From: UBA10103 sp964437185
GTDB lineage: Bacteria; Patescibacteriota; Minisyncoccia; Phycocordibacterales; UBA2100
DNA: 64,000 nucleotides
Direction: 5' to 3'
Assembly: GCA_964437185.1 (NCBI GenBank)
Contig: CAYTFU010000002.1
Coordinates: 50,623-114,622, forward strand
Shown one piece after another: positions 33,730 through 42,659 of this stretch. The notes beneath the pieces were generated by a model, which ran no database searches, was not told where the DNA came from, and saw only the letters and a program-made list of their open reading frames with translations. The translations under genes were made by a program, and so were the position numbers. Numbering within the stretch: position 1 is the stretch's first letter; each line of letters opens with the position of its first letter.

Positions 33730-34326
33730 TTAGACGACCTTCCACGGAATATCGAACTCTGTAAATTCTGGTAGAAGTTTTCTTCCGTACAAAAGTCGCG
33801 ACACAACTTCTGCGTGCGAAAGTGCGCCAGTAAGTGCGTTGTGCGGCTGCGGCTCTTCTGGTATTCCGCAATAGTTGAGCACGGCGTCGAGGTCAAGTGC
33901 GCTTCGGCGATGTCGCACAGGCGGCTGAAGACCCCTGTTGATCATATGCATGTAGCAGAGCGTGTGAGTGTCGATAGTTCGGTATGCAAAGGGCCACTCC
34001 GTATGCCCTGCTCGCTCTGCGGCGGCCTTCAAAAAATCACGATCAAAGGAAACATTCTGTCCCACGAGCGTCCGCTCCCCTAATGAATCGCTCCAATGCA
34101 AAAACGATTTTACGAGATCGGCCTCGGTCTGCTTTTTCGGGTCGAGTAATTCCTTTTTTGTAAAGCCGTTGACTGCAAGCGCACCATCCATAATATGTGC
34201 TCCATCCCATACCCTGCACTCTTCATAAAATCTATTGGAAGGTTGAGAAAAATCGAGCGCGCCGACACTCACTATGGAATGCTTCTTCGCCTCTGTCCCC
34301 GAGGCCTCAACATCTACGATCAGCAT
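33730..34326 (-). CDS. DnaQ/RNase T-like 3'-5' exonuclease fold, last catalytic Asp missing
   Basis: 198 residues of the DEDDh family. Motif I VDVEASG gives D and E; motif II GQNVSFDRDF gives D; motif III has the His in PHNALTGALSHAE, but where HxxxxD is expected the Asp is Gly (HNALTG). So either another acidic residue compensates or the enzyme is weak or inactive. Start at ATG 34326: TATACT (minus strand) ends 6 bases before it, while the earlier in-frame GTG (34332) directly abuts the box. No polymerase gene nearby. Confidence 0.75.
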   Translation of the reverse strand: MLIVDVEASGTEAKKHSIVSVGALDFSQPSNRFYEECRVWDGAHIMDGALAVNGFTKKELLDPKKQTEADLVKSFLHWSDSLGERTLVGQNVSFDRDFLKAAAERAGHTEWPFAYRTIDTHTLCYMHMINRGLQPPVRHRRSALDLDAVLNYCGIPEEPQPHNALTGALSHAEVVSRLLYGRKLLPEFTEFDIPWKVV

Positions 34327-34332
34327 GCTCAC

Positions 34333-34338
34333 AGTATA
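34333..34338 (-). promoter_or_regulatory. -10 box of the exonuclease gene (leaderless)
   Basis: TATACT on the minus strand, ending 6 bases before ATG 34326. It decides between ATG 34326 and GTG 34332. Confidence 0.6.
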
Positions 34339-34362
34339 GCGCGGGTCCCACTCAGTGAGAAA

Positions 34363-34725
34363 TCATTCAAGCCCTGTGCAATTCTTTGCTGGCTCGTACC
34401 CTGCAGCACGAGCTTGATCCGCCGTCGAATACCACACGCGATTCGCCGGCAAAATTCTGTTCACGCCCGAACACCAAGGATAACTATAGGTCTTCCCCTC
34501 GCGAGAGGCCACGTACATGCCGCCTAGGCTCCTCGGTACGACTTTGCTCGCAGAAATCCTTTCTGAAACGATCACGGCGGTTTTTGAGTCCTCTAGGGCC
34601 GAATACCTGCCGAGACCGAAGGACGCGAGGCAGGCGGCGATGACAATGGCCGCCATCCCCCACTCTGCGAGCCATCCGTCAAGACCTCCCTTGATTCCGT
34701 GCCAACTTTCAGGTATAGTGGCCAT
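34363..34725 (-). CDS. Small membrane-anchored protein with C-terminal Cys-containing domain
   Basis: 120 residues. One membrane helix (about 22-41: WGMAAIVIAACLASFGLG) and an external domain with YSYPWCSGVNRILPANRVWY and AAGYEPAKNC, which resembles the small Ada-like/metal-binding CxxC fold often found at ends of secreted proteins (a Cys near a Tyr/Trp, GYxPxKNC). Function unknown. It is divergent from rpmA, with TATGAT ending 8 bases before its ATG. Confidence 0.55.
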   Translation of the reverse strand: MATIPESWHGIKGGLDGWLAEWGMAAIVIAACLASFGLGRYSALEDSKTAVIVSERISASKVVPRSLGGMYVASREGKTYSYPWCSGVNRILPANRVWYSTADQARAAGYEPAKNCTGLE

Positions 34726-34754
34726 GTTAAATCATCATACATTGAGTAACCACT

Positions 34755-35027
34755 ATGGCCCATACAAAAGCAGGCGGAACAGCGCGCAACCTAAACGACT
34801 CTAATCCCAAGTACCTTGGGGTTAAGCGAGCGGATGGTCAGAAGGTAGGCGTTGGAGAAATTATCGTTCGACAGCGCGGTACCGCCATCATGGCCGGAAA
34901 AAATATCGGTGTTGGCGTTGACCATACCCTCTTCGCGCAGACTGCTGGCACCGTAAAATTTCGAAGCACTCGCAAGACTAACTTCGACGGTCGTTCGACC
35001 ACGCGTCGCATCGTAGACGTTGTATAG
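34755..35027 (+). CDS. rpmA: 50S ribosomal protein L27
   Basis: 90 residues. Starts MAHTKAGGTARNLNDSNPKYLGVKR, then VGVGEIIVRQRG and GKNIGVGVDHTLFA. The N-terminal tail reaches the peptidyl-transferase centre. No cleavable extension of the Firmicutes type. rplU, its common partner, is not next to it. Confidence 0.96.
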   Translation: MAHTKAGGTARNLNDSNPKYLGVKRADGQKVGVGEIIVRQRGTAIMAGKNIGVGVDHTLFAQTAGTVKFRSTRKTNFDGRSTTRRIVDVV

Positions 35028-35037
35028 TTGACTGCGC

Positions 35038-35481
35038 CTAGGCAGCAATTATCGCGAGCGTAATTTTGCTTTGCGCGCCTCCTGCACGAATACTGAGCAC
35101 GTGCTCCCCTACCTCTTTGAGAGGTTTTTCGAGTGTTATCAAATCTTCGTCAATTGCAACATTTCTTTGAGATGCGATCGCTCGCACGATATCCGCGGCC
35201 GTTATTGATTTAAAGAGGCCGCCCTTCTCCGTCGCGCGCGCTTGTATCTCAACACGCGCACCCTCAAGACTCTGAATGCTTTTTGCGCGAGCCGCATCAT
35301 CCCTTGCGCGCGCCTCCATGTGCTTCTTTTGCTCAGCCTCCCACGCAGTGATCTTCTCGGGAGTCGCCTGCACCGCAAGCCCTCGTGCGATCAGAAAATT
35401 GAGCGCGTAGCCATCGGCAACGTCTTTGATTGTCCCGTGTTGTCCCACCTTTGCCACGTCTTTCAGAAGAATGACTTTCAT
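35038..35481 (-). CDS. rplI: 50S ribosomal protein L9
   Basis: 147 residues. N-domain MKVILLKDVAKVGQHGTIKDVADGYALNFLIARGLA, long connecting helix, and C-domain ending with a short TLAIIAA. Start chosen at ATG 35481 from the family start; the frame is open upstream. L9 is lost in several CPR groups, so its presence is a small taxonomic hint. Its start lies 10 bases after the stop of the upstream protease gene, so the two may be cotranscribed. Confidence 0.94.
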   Translation of the reverse strand: MKVILLKDVAKVGQHGTIKDVADGYALNFLIARGLAVQATPEKITAWEAEQKKHMEARARDDAARAKSIQSLEGARVEIQARATEKGGLFKSITAADIVRAIASQRNVAIDEDLITLEKPLKEVGEHVLSIRAGGAQSKITLAIIAA

Positions 35482-35491
35482 TGCTATGAGA

Positions 35492-36739
35492 CTACTCCGT
35501 ACCGCGCAAAATCGCAACTGCCTTTTCAAGCTGCACATCTTTACCAGCGGCACGATCTTCGTCGGTAACTTCAACCACAACATCGGGAACGATTCCGTCG
35601 AGCGGAATTTGCTTGCCGCTCGGGTCGAGCCAGCGCGCCACCGTAACCTTTAGAGACGTCTCTGGGGTGATCTCGACGAGCTCCTGCACAGAACCCTTAC
35701 CAAACGTATTGGTACCCACAAGTTGCGCGATTCCGTGCGCGCGCAGCGCACCCGCAAGAATCTCCGAAGCAGACGCCGATCCCCCATCGACGAGAATAAT
35801 CATTTTGAGATCATCGCTGAAGACATTGCGTCCCGTGGAGCGATGAACGATGTTGCGCGTATGACCCGCATAATCCTCAGTGACAACGATTTTGCCCGAC
35901 GGCAAAAACCAACTCGCCATATCTACGGCCGCTTCGAGATATCCGCCCGGATTCCCTCGCACGTCAAGAATCAACATGGAGTTCCCTGATTCCGCAAATT
36001 CCCGCAATGCGCCGCGAAAGAGATCCGGCGAATTCGAAGTAAAGCTTGCGAGATGAATGACGAACACTCCGTCAGGCCGCGCTTTCGTAATGAGTATGGG
36101 GACGTTGATGACATCGCGAACGACTCGTATTTCCTTCGGTTTATCCCAGCCTTTCCGCGCAATGAGAAACACCACTTCCGTCCCCTTCGGGCCGCGGATC
36201 TTTCGCACCGCGCTCGCCACATCGAGGCCAGCCGTATCAAGGTCATCAATCTTGAGAATAAGATCCTGCGCTTTGAGCCCCGCCTTCTCAGCGGGTGTCC
36301 CCTTGAGCGGGGATACTACCGTGAGCACTTGGTCACGCACCGCGACCTCCATTCCCACTCCCTCAAAACTCCCGCTCATGTCTGCTGCAAATTCCTCATT
36401 TTCAACCGGAGGAAGAAAGAAGGTGTACGGATCCTTCATAGACGCCGCAAGGCCCCCGATCATTCCCCATACGCGCTCCTGATTCTTCGCAAGCGTGGTG
36501 GTGGCCTGCTCGGTCGATGTGGCGACGGCGGCCGGAACAAATTTTTCATCGAGCACTTGCCACGCCTTCCAGACGGGAGAGAAATCTACACCTTCAGGCC
36601 CGCTCGTTGATGCGGCAGCGCCCGCGACGGTTCGTGACCCGACCACATATCCGCCGGAAAACGCCGCAAAAAGAAACGCGAGACCGAGCGCCGCGAGTGT
36701 TACAAAATGGAGTGGTCGATGCTCTGCAGCTGTGGGCAT
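35492..36739 (-). CDS. C-terminal processing peptidase (S41, Ctp/Prc-like)
   Basis: 415 residues. N-terminal membrane segment (about 12-34: VTLAALGLAFLFAAFSGGYVVG), a PDZ domain (GVGMEVAVRDQVLTVVSPLKGTPAEKAGLKAQDLI), then the S41 domain with the catalytic Ser in GGSASASEI and the catalytic Lys in FGKGSVQE. Acts outside the membrane, cutting proteins near their C-termini. GATAAT (minus strand, 36746-36751) ends 6 bases before the ATG, so leaderless. Confidence 0.93.
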   Translation of the reverse strand: MPTAAEHRPLHFVTLAALGLAFLFAAFSGGYVVGSRTVAGAAASTSGPEGVDFSPVWKAWQVLDEKFVPAAVATSTEQATTTLAKNQERVWGMIGGLAASMKDPYTFFLPPVENEEFAADMSGSFEGVGMEVAVRDQVLTVVSPLKGTPAEKAGLKAQDLILKIDDLDTAGLDVASAVRKIRGPKGTEVVFLIARKGWDKPKEIRVVRDVINVPILITKARPDGVFVIHLASFTSNSPDLFRGALREFAESGNSMLILDVRGNPGGYLEAAVDMASWFLPSGKIVVTEDYAGHTRNIVHRSTGRNVFSDDLKMIILVDGGSASASEILAGALRAHGIAQLVGTNTFGKGSVQELVEITPETSLKVTVARWLDPSGKQIPLDGIVPDVVVEVTDEDRAAGKDVQLEKAVAILRGTE

Positions 36740-36745
36740 TATGGG

Positions 36746-36751
36746 ATTATC
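36746..36751 (-). promoter_or_regulatory. -10 box of the S41 protease gene (leaderless)
   Basis: GATAAT on the minus strand, 6 bases before the start codon at 36739. Confidence 0.5.
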
Positions 36752-36809
36752 GCATACCAGCGCTCCCCCTCAAACCATTCCCCGTTCTCCACAGCCATAT
36801 TTGTTGCGC

Positions 36810-36815
36810 TATAAT
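36810..36815 (+). promoter_or_regulatory. -10 box of corA (leaderless)
   Basis: TATAAT ending 7 bases before the ATG at 36823. It decides the corA start: the same frame is open more than 300 bases upstream, antisense to the S41 protease gene. Confidence 0.65.
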
Positions 36816-36822
36816 GTTCTCT

Positions 36823-37734
36823 ATGCGGTCACAATATCAGCACGAGGGCCTCGTATGGATAGATCTGGAATCTCCCAGCCAGGACGATGTACGTGGAATT
36901 ATTGAAACCTATCATATCGCGCCACTTATCGCCGAAGAGCTTCTCGTGCCATCGTCGAAGCCGAGAGTCGTGTTTGAAAGCGATTATGTATATCTCGTCC
37001 TTCACTTTCCTGCGCTCCGGCACAGCCACAGCAGCACGGAACAGGAGATTGATTTTATCATCGGCAAAAATTTTCTCATTACGACGCACTACGAGACAAT
37101 TGATCCCCTTCATAATTTTTCTAAGGTATTTGAAGTGCATAGCGTGCTTGAAAAAAGTCGCTTCGGAGAACACGCGGGTTTTATGTTTTATTACATGCTA
37201 AAGAGCCTGTATCAAGCGGTCGAAAACGAGGTCGAATACGTTTTGCGAGAGCTGCGTCATATTGAAGAAGATATTTTTGCCGGTCACGAAGTACACATGG
37301 TTGAGAGTATATCGAACAGTTCGCGCGACCTCCTTACGCTTCGCCAGCGCATGGAGCCTCACCGAGAAGTTTTGCGTGATTTTGAGTCAGTCGCCACGCA
37401 ACTTTTCGGTTCTGATTTCGCACCTTTTGTTCGATCGCTTACCGACGACTACTACCGCGTTCACAACCACATCATGCGAGCTACCGAGTCTCTCCACGAG
37501 CTTCGCGAAACCAACAATTCTCTACTCACGACAAAACAGAACGAGACGATGCGGGTGCTTACACTCATGGCGCTCCTCACCTTTCCCCTCGCGCTTCTCG
37601 TCGCCGTTCTCGATAGCAATACTATATCGAACCCCATTGTCGGTCATCCATACGACTTCTGGATTATTCTTGCGCTCATTCTTGCTCTCGGAGGCGCAAT
37701 GCTTTGGTATTTTAAGTACAAGCGGTGGATGTAG
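36823..37734 (+). CDS. corA: CorA-family divalent-cation transporter with altered GMN motif
   Basis: 303 residues. Cytoplasmic alpha/beta domain, long helix (about 140-240), then two membrane helices at the C-terminus (LTLMALLTFPLALLVAVL and FWIILALILALGGAMLWYF) and a basic tail KYKRWM. The loop between the helices normally carries GMN, the selectivity signature; here the equivalent place reads DSNTISNPIVG, so the Gly-Met pair is Asp-Ser. Ion choice may therefore differ from Mg2+/Co2+. Start fixed by the TATAAT box. Confidence 0.85.
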   Translation: MRSQYQHEGLVWIDLESPSQDDVRGIIETYHIAPLIAEELLVPSSKPRVVFESDYVYLVLHFPALRHSHSSTEQEIDFIIGKNFLITTHYETIDPLHNFSKVFEVHSVLEKSRFGEHAGFMFYYMLKSLYQAVENEVEYVLRELRHIEEDIFAGHEVHMVESISNSSRDLLTLRQRMEPHREVLRDFESVATQLFGSDFAPFVRSLTDDYYRVHNHIMRATESLHELRETNNSLLTTKQNETMRVLTLMALLTFPLALLVAVLDSNTISNPIVGHPYDFWIILALILALGGAMLWYFKYKRWM

Positions 37735-37755
37735 GTTCGGCGAGCACGGTTCTAT

Positions 37756-39282
37756 ATGTCTGATTTATTTGAACTCATAGGGACCATGTACGTTGGGGCA
37801 GTCGATGTCGTATCTGCGCTTATACCGAGATCTTCGCGAAAATCCGCTGCCCACCCTCTGCGGCTTTACAACACAATGAGTGGTGCCATTGAGCTATTTA
37901 AGCCACTTCGAAAGGATGCGGTCAAAATGTACAACTGCGGTCCGACTGTCTACGGCAGGCAGCATATCGGCAACCTTTCGATGTTTATCTTTACGGATAC
38001 GCTTCGCAAGGTACTTCTGTACAACCACTTCACCGTTAAGCAGGTCATTAATTTTACCGACTTCGGCCACCTATCATCCGACAACGACGAGGGCGAGGAC
38101 AAAATGACGAAAGGCTTAAAGCGCGAAGGAATGGCGCTTTCTATAGAGAACATGCGCGTGCTCGGAGAGAAGTACGCGAATATCTTTCTCGAAGACCTTC
38201 GCCAGCTCAACGTTGACGTTGATCACGTTACCTTTCCGCGCGCGAGTGACTTTGTATCCGAGCAAATAGCGATGATCCGAACCCTGGAAGAAAAGGGCTA
38301 CACCTACCAGTCGCACGGGTGCGTGTATTTTGATACTTCCCTCTTACCGGACTATGGCAAGCTCGGCAATATCAATCTGGAGGGATTAATATCGGGCGCT
38401 CGCGTCAAAGATAGCCACAAAAAACACCCCACGGATTTTTTGCTCTGGAAAGCGAGTAGGCGCGTGGGATGGATGAGCCCGTGGGGCAAAGGATTTCCCG
38501 GGTGGCACATTGAGTGCTCTGCGATGATTAGAGCGACGCTCGGCACTCAAATCGATATTCATACGGGGGGAATCGAGCACATACCCATCCATCACAACAA
38601 CGAAATAGCGCAATCTGAATCTGCGACCGGCAAAAAACCCTTTGCTCAGTATTGGCTGCACCGCGCGCATATTCAACTCGAGGGTTCAAAAATTGCGAAA
38701 TCTGGCGGCAACGTTATTTACCTCAGCGATGTTATCGAGCGCGGTTTTCACCCACTTGCACTTCGCTACCTTTTTTTGACCGCTCATTACCGCACTCCCT
38801 CAAACTTTACTTGGGAAGCACTCGGGGCCGCTCAAACCGCGTTCGCGAAGCTCGTCGGCTTCCGATTGTCACTCGCAGACGCTGAAAAAGACGCTGTATC
38901 AACCCATTGGAGATCGGCATTTGTGAGTCGACTTAACGACGATCTCGAAACTCCGGCAGCCATCGCGGTGGTATGGGAAATGGTTTCGGATAAGTTGCTT
39001 AGTAGTGCACAAAAACTTGCTACGCTCCTTGACTTTGATTCTGTACTTGGGCTTAACCTCGCGGAACCCGATGAGCACGCTCTCCGGCTCGCGCGTGAAC
39101 ACACGAGAGAAGAGGTAGTGGCCGGCGATCTACCCGACGCTATCGCCCACCTCGTCAGAGAGCGCGAAGAGGCGCGAGATGCGAAAGATTGGTCCAGGGC
39201 AGATGAACTGCGGATCCGAATTCAGTCCGAAGGATACGCGCTCGAAGACAAAGATGGCGCTACAAAAATACTCAAAATCTAG
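37756..39282 (+). CDS. cysS: Cysteinyl-tRNA synthetase with N-terminal extension
   Basis: 508 residues against 461 in E. coli. HIGH as HIGNLSMFIF; KMSKS as KIAKSGGN; zinc ligands in YNCGPTVYG, in GWHIECSAM and in GGIEHIPIHHNNEIAQSE. The family normally begins near LRLYNT; here about 34 residues precede it, including a hydrophobic stretch (ELIGTMYVGAVDVVSALI). ATG 37876 is an alternative start but would cut the LRLYNT strand. KIAKS instead of KMSKS is a tolerated variant. Confidence 0.94.
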   Translation: MSDLFELIGTMYVGAVDVVSALIPRSSRKSAAHPLRLYNTMSGAIELFKPLRKDAVKMYNCGPTVYGRQHIGNLSMFIFTDTLRKVLLYNHFTVKQVINFTDFGHLSSDNDEGEDKMTKGLKREGMALSIENMRVLGEKYANIFLEDLRQLNVDVDHVTFPRASDFVSEQIAMIRTLEEKGYTYQSHGCVYFDTSLLPDYGKLGNINLEGLISGARVKDSHKKHPTDFLLWKASRRVGWMSPWGKGFPGWHIECSAMIRATLGTQIDIHTGGIEHIPIHHNNEIAQSESATGKKPFAQYWLHRAHIQLEGSKIAKSGGNVIYLSDVIERGFHPLALRYLFLTAHYRTPSNFTWEALGAAQTAFAKLVGFRLSLADAEKDAVSTHWRSAFVSRLNDDLETPAAIAVVWEMVSDKLLSSAQKLATLLDFDSVLGLNLAEPDEHALRLAREHTREEVVAGDLPDAIAHLVREREEARDAKDWSRADELRIRIQSEGYALEDKDGATKILKI

Positions 39283-39287
39283 CCTTC

Positions 39288-42200
39288 TTATTCCTTCACA
39301 ACGAAATTGACCAAGCGGCCTGGCACGAGGATAGTACGTACAATTTCTCTTCCAGCAACGCGCTCGCTCACTGCCTTCCTCGCTTCCCCTTCTATTGCTG
39401 TCTTATCCGCATCAGACGCAACATCGATCTGCGCGCGTGTTTTGCCGTTGACTTGCACTGCAATTGTCATCGTCTCAGATTTAAGATATTCCGCTTTGTA
39501 AACGGGCCACGTTTGTAAGTGGACGGACGACTTGTGGCGCTCCGACCAGAGTTCTTCCGCCATGTGAGGGGCAAACGGCGCCAGGATTTTCAAGAACGTG
39601 TCCCACTGTACTGCGCCAATTTTACCCTCTGACTCAATGGCATTGAGTAGTATCATGAGCTGACTAATGGCGGTGTTAAATTTTAGCGCCGCGATGTCCT
39701 CCCCTACTTTCTTTATCGCTTTGTGCAGAACATTCTGGAGCGCATCAACCTCCCCTTTCGCAACCATAAACTGGATTTTCCACGCACGCTCCAAAAATCG
39801 CCTCACCCCCACCACCCCATCGGGATTCCATGGATAGCTCGACACTTCGTTGTATGGCCCGATAAACGCGAGATACATGCGCACCGTATCCGATCCGAGC
39901 TGCGCGACTACGGCATCTGGATCGATCACATTCCCGCGTGATTTACTCATCTTTTGACCGTCGGGGCCCATGATGAGGGATCGGTTCATGCGACGCGTAT
40001 ACGGCTCTTTGTCTTTCACCAAGCCGAGATCGTACATGGCCTTCTGCCAAAAACGGCTATACAGCACGTGCATAGTCGTATGTTCAGCGCCTCCCGAATA
40101 CAAATCTATCGGCATCCACTTCGCAAGTTTTTTCGGATCTGCAAATTTCGATCTGTTTTTTGGATCACAGTAGCGCAAAAAATACCACGAAGAGTCTATG
40201 AATGTATCGAACGTATCAGTCTCTCGCTCCGCCGGCTTTTTACATTGCGGGCACTTTACCTTCACCCACTTCGTAGCCTTCGCAAGCGGCGACTTGCCAC
40301 TCCCCTCCGGTAGATAGTCTTTGACCTCCGGCAACTTCACAGGCAAATCTTTATTCGGCACCGCGACAGGCCCGCACACGGCGCAGTGAATAATCGGTAT
40401 GGGCACTCCCCAATATCTCTGACGCGACACGATCCAGTCACGAAGTTTGTAAGTCGTCTTTACTCGTCCATACTTTGCCGTAATTCTTCCGATTGCTTCG
40501 CGATTCATGAGGCCAGTAAACTCTCCGGAGTCAACAAGTATTCCCTCCTCTGTATATGGCTGGTATCCGGTCACGCGCTTCCAAGCAATCATCACATCGG
40601 GACGATTGATAAACCGAGAAAATTCTTCGGGCCCGTACCAACCCACATCATGACGTGACTTTTCGTGCTCGGAAACAATATCTTGCTCGCCGTTTTCTAG
40701 ACTGTACAAAAGCGGCGTAAAATCTACGAGACGATTTACCTTTTTCTCTACGCTGTAATATTTTCCCCATATATGACCGCCGAGAGATCGCACAAGCTTT
40801 GCGCTCCGATATCCAGTCTCCTCGCGAATTTCGCGTATGCCAGCCTCCACGGCATCTTCTCCTTCTTCAATACCACCCGAGACGCACTCATTGACCTTCG
40901 TCGGTTTGAAGTGCACTCCGAGGTATTTGTCCTCCGACCAGTGCTTTACAATCGCAAACACAGATTTTCGGCGCTCAAGCGGTTCTCCTTCGCGTACCGC
41001 ATCAAGCCCGCCCTTGAAAAGCGAGAGTGGTTCAACCACCTCCTTAATTGGTAGTTTAAACTTAGTAGCAAACTCATGGTCGCGCTCGTCGTGCGCAGGG
41101 ACTGCCATAATCGCGCCTGTACCGTAGTGGGCAAGCACATAATCTGCTATCCAAACGGGGATCTTCTCTCCTGTCGCCGGATTGATGGCTCTCACACCCT
41201 TCAACTCCACTCCCGTTTTCTCTTTCTGGTCTGCCATCCTCTCCAGCTCCGTCTTTCGCTTTGATGCCTCAACGTATGTTTTTATTTCGTCAGCGTTTGC
41301 GCACAGACCACTCCGTATAAAATCCGAGACCCAACGGTGCTCAGGAGCCAATACCAGGTACGTCGCGCCGAAAAGCGTGTCCGCGCGCGTGGTAAAGACT
41401 CGCATAGTAGGCCTGAGCCACATAAGCACGTCTGGCTCAGTGTCACCTGTAAAGTGCGTCGCATTCGATACACCTAGCTCAACGCGCGTACCGAGCAAAT
41501 CCGCAAGGGCTTGCGCCTGTTGATCTGAGATGGCGTGATCGCGTGGATCGTGCAAAACCGTAAATGAACCAACGTTTCGCTTAATAGCTTCAGAATCAAA
41601 TTTCCACGACCACGTTTTTTCAAACAGTCTCTTTTTGTCTTTAAACTTCGTATCCACAAAGCCCCCGATGGTTACCAGCCGCGCAACGGGCTTCGTAAGT
41701 TGCTCCGCCACTTTGAGCGCGAGCACGGCCCCGAGACTGTGGCCAACGATCACAGTGCGTTCATCGTACGTCGTCGCGCTTATTGCGTACTCGACCTGCT
41801 CGCGCTCCGTGGGATTATCAGTGTTGGGAAGGCGCGGAATAACTACTTCGTGACCCATTTTTTCCAGCTCCGCCTTCACCCACTTCCACCGCGGCGCATC
41901 AGGAGTTCCGCCAAATCCGTGAAAAATCACAAACTTGTACTTCTGACCAAGATCGAGGACAAAATCTATCTCGGCTCCTTCACTTCGACCAATCCAATTT
42001 CTCTGAGATTCTTTGATCTGCTCCGGCCAGTCCAGTCCATCGAGGTCGTCGATCAGTCGGTCTGCATAATCAGTAATCTTTATATTCCACTGCAACATTT
42101 TCCTCTGCACGACTTCGCTGTCGCATCGCTCACATCTTCCAGAAACCACTTGTTCATTTGCGAGTACCGTCTTGTCCTTCGGGCACCAGTTTACCGCGGT

Positions 42201-42659
42201 CTCTTTACGATATGCGAGCCCCTTTTTGAAAAATTCGAGAAAAAGCCATTGCGTCCATTTGTAGTACGCCGGATCACACGTAATCACTTCTCTCGACCAA
42301 TCAAAGGATGTGCCCATGGAGCGGATCTGCTTCTTCATGAACTCGATATTCCTGTACGTCCATGTACGCGGATTTATGTTGTTCTTTATGGCAGCGTTTT
42401 CGGCGGGCAAACCAAACGCATCGAAGCCGATCGGATAAAGCACATTTTTCCCCTGCATCCGCTCCGCGCGCGCAAAAATATCTGGTACAGCAAATGCGTA
42501 CCAGTGACCGACGTGCAGATTTCCCGAGGGGTATGGAAACTCGACGAGTAGGTAGGAATTTTTCTTCCCTTTTACTGAATCTCGGGTCCTGTAAAGTTTC
42601 GATTTATCCCATCGCGCTTGCCACTTTCGTTCAATTGCCCGATGATCATATTTTTTCAT
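39288..42659 (-). CDS. leuS: Leucyl-tRNA synthetase with serine-hydrolase and Nudix domains inserted in the editing domain
   Basis: 1123 residues against about 860 in E. coli. The class I core is intact: HVGH at 49-52, a Cys cluster C159/C176/C179, a second at C759/C762 and C803/C806, KMSKS at 903-907, and a C-terminal domain ending VPGRLVNFVV. The CP1 editing domain keeps FTTRADT (422-428) and the editing Asp region AVPAHDERD (519-527). Two extra domains are embedded in CP1. Residues about 240-415 form an RBBP9/YdeN-like alpha/beta hydrolase (FHGFGGTPD, nucleophile S308 in GHSLG, D374, H402). Residues about 550-700 form a Nudix domain with a complete box from G595 to Y617 (E601, R609, E610, E613, E614, G616). 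Start overlaps the stop of a short upstream ORF. No frameshift separates the parts. Confidence 0.95.
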   Translation of the reverse strand: MKKYDHRAIERKWQARWDKSKLYRTRDSVKGKKNSYLLVEFPYPSGNLHVGHWYAFAVPDIFARAERMQGKNVLYPIGFDAFGLPAENAAIKNNINPRTWTYRNIEFMKKQIRSMGTSFDWSREVITCDPAYYKWTQWLFLEFFKKGLAYRKETAVNWCPKDKTVLANEQVVSGRCERCDSEVVQRKMLQWNIKITDYADRLIDDLDGLDWPEQIKESQRNWIGRSEGAEIDFVLDLGQKYKFVIFHGFGGTPDAPRWKWVKAELEKMGHEVVIPRLPNTDNPTEREQVEYAISATTYDERTVIVGHSLGAVLALKVAEQLTKPVARLVTIGGFVDTKFKDKKRLFEKTWSWKFDSEAIKRNVGSFTVLHDPRDHAISDQQAQALADLLGTRVELGVSNATHFTGDTEPDVLMWLRPTMRVFTTRADTLFGATYLVLAPEHRWVSDFIRSGLCANADEIKTYVEASKRKTELERMADQKEKTGVELKGVRAINPATGEKIPVWIADYVLAHYGTGAIMAVPAHDERDHEFATKFKLPIKEVVEPLSLFKGGLDAVREGEPLERRKSVFAIVKHWSEDKYLGVHFKPTKVNECVSGGIEEGEDAVEAGIREIREETGYRSAKLVRSLGGHIWGKYYSVEKKVNRLVDFTPLLYSLENGEQDIVSEHEKSRHDVGWYGPEEFSRFINRPDVMIAWKRVTGYQPYTEEGILVDSGEFTGLMNREAIGRITAKYGRVKTTYKLRDWIVSRQRYWGVPIPIIHCAVCGPVAVPNKDLPVKLPEVKDYLPEGSGKSPLAKATKWVKVKCPQCKKPAERETDTFDTFIDSSWYFLRYCDPKNRSKFADPKKLAKWMPIDLYSGGAEHTTMHVLYSRFWQKAMYDLGLVKDKEPYTRRMNRSLIMGPDGQKMSKSRGNVIDPDAVVAQLGSDTVRMYLAFIGPYNEVSSYPWNPDGVVGVRRFLERAWKIQFMVAKGEVDALQNVLHKAIKKVGEDIAALKFNTAISQLMILLNAIESEGKIGAVQWDTFLKILAPFAPHMAEELWSERHKSSVHLQTWPVYKAEYLKSETMTIAVQVNGKTRAQIDVASDADKTAIEGEARKAVSERVAGREIVRTILVPGRLVNFVVKE

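Noticed and set aside
36517..36822. N-terminal extension of corA by 102 codons
   Set aside because: It runs antisense to the S41 protease gene, and the TATAAT box at 36810-36815 with ATG 36823 gives a normal CorA start.
41700..42551. A 283-codon open frame on the plus strand opposite leuS
   Set aside because: It is a codon-bias shadow of leuS, has no start signal and no recognisable protein features.
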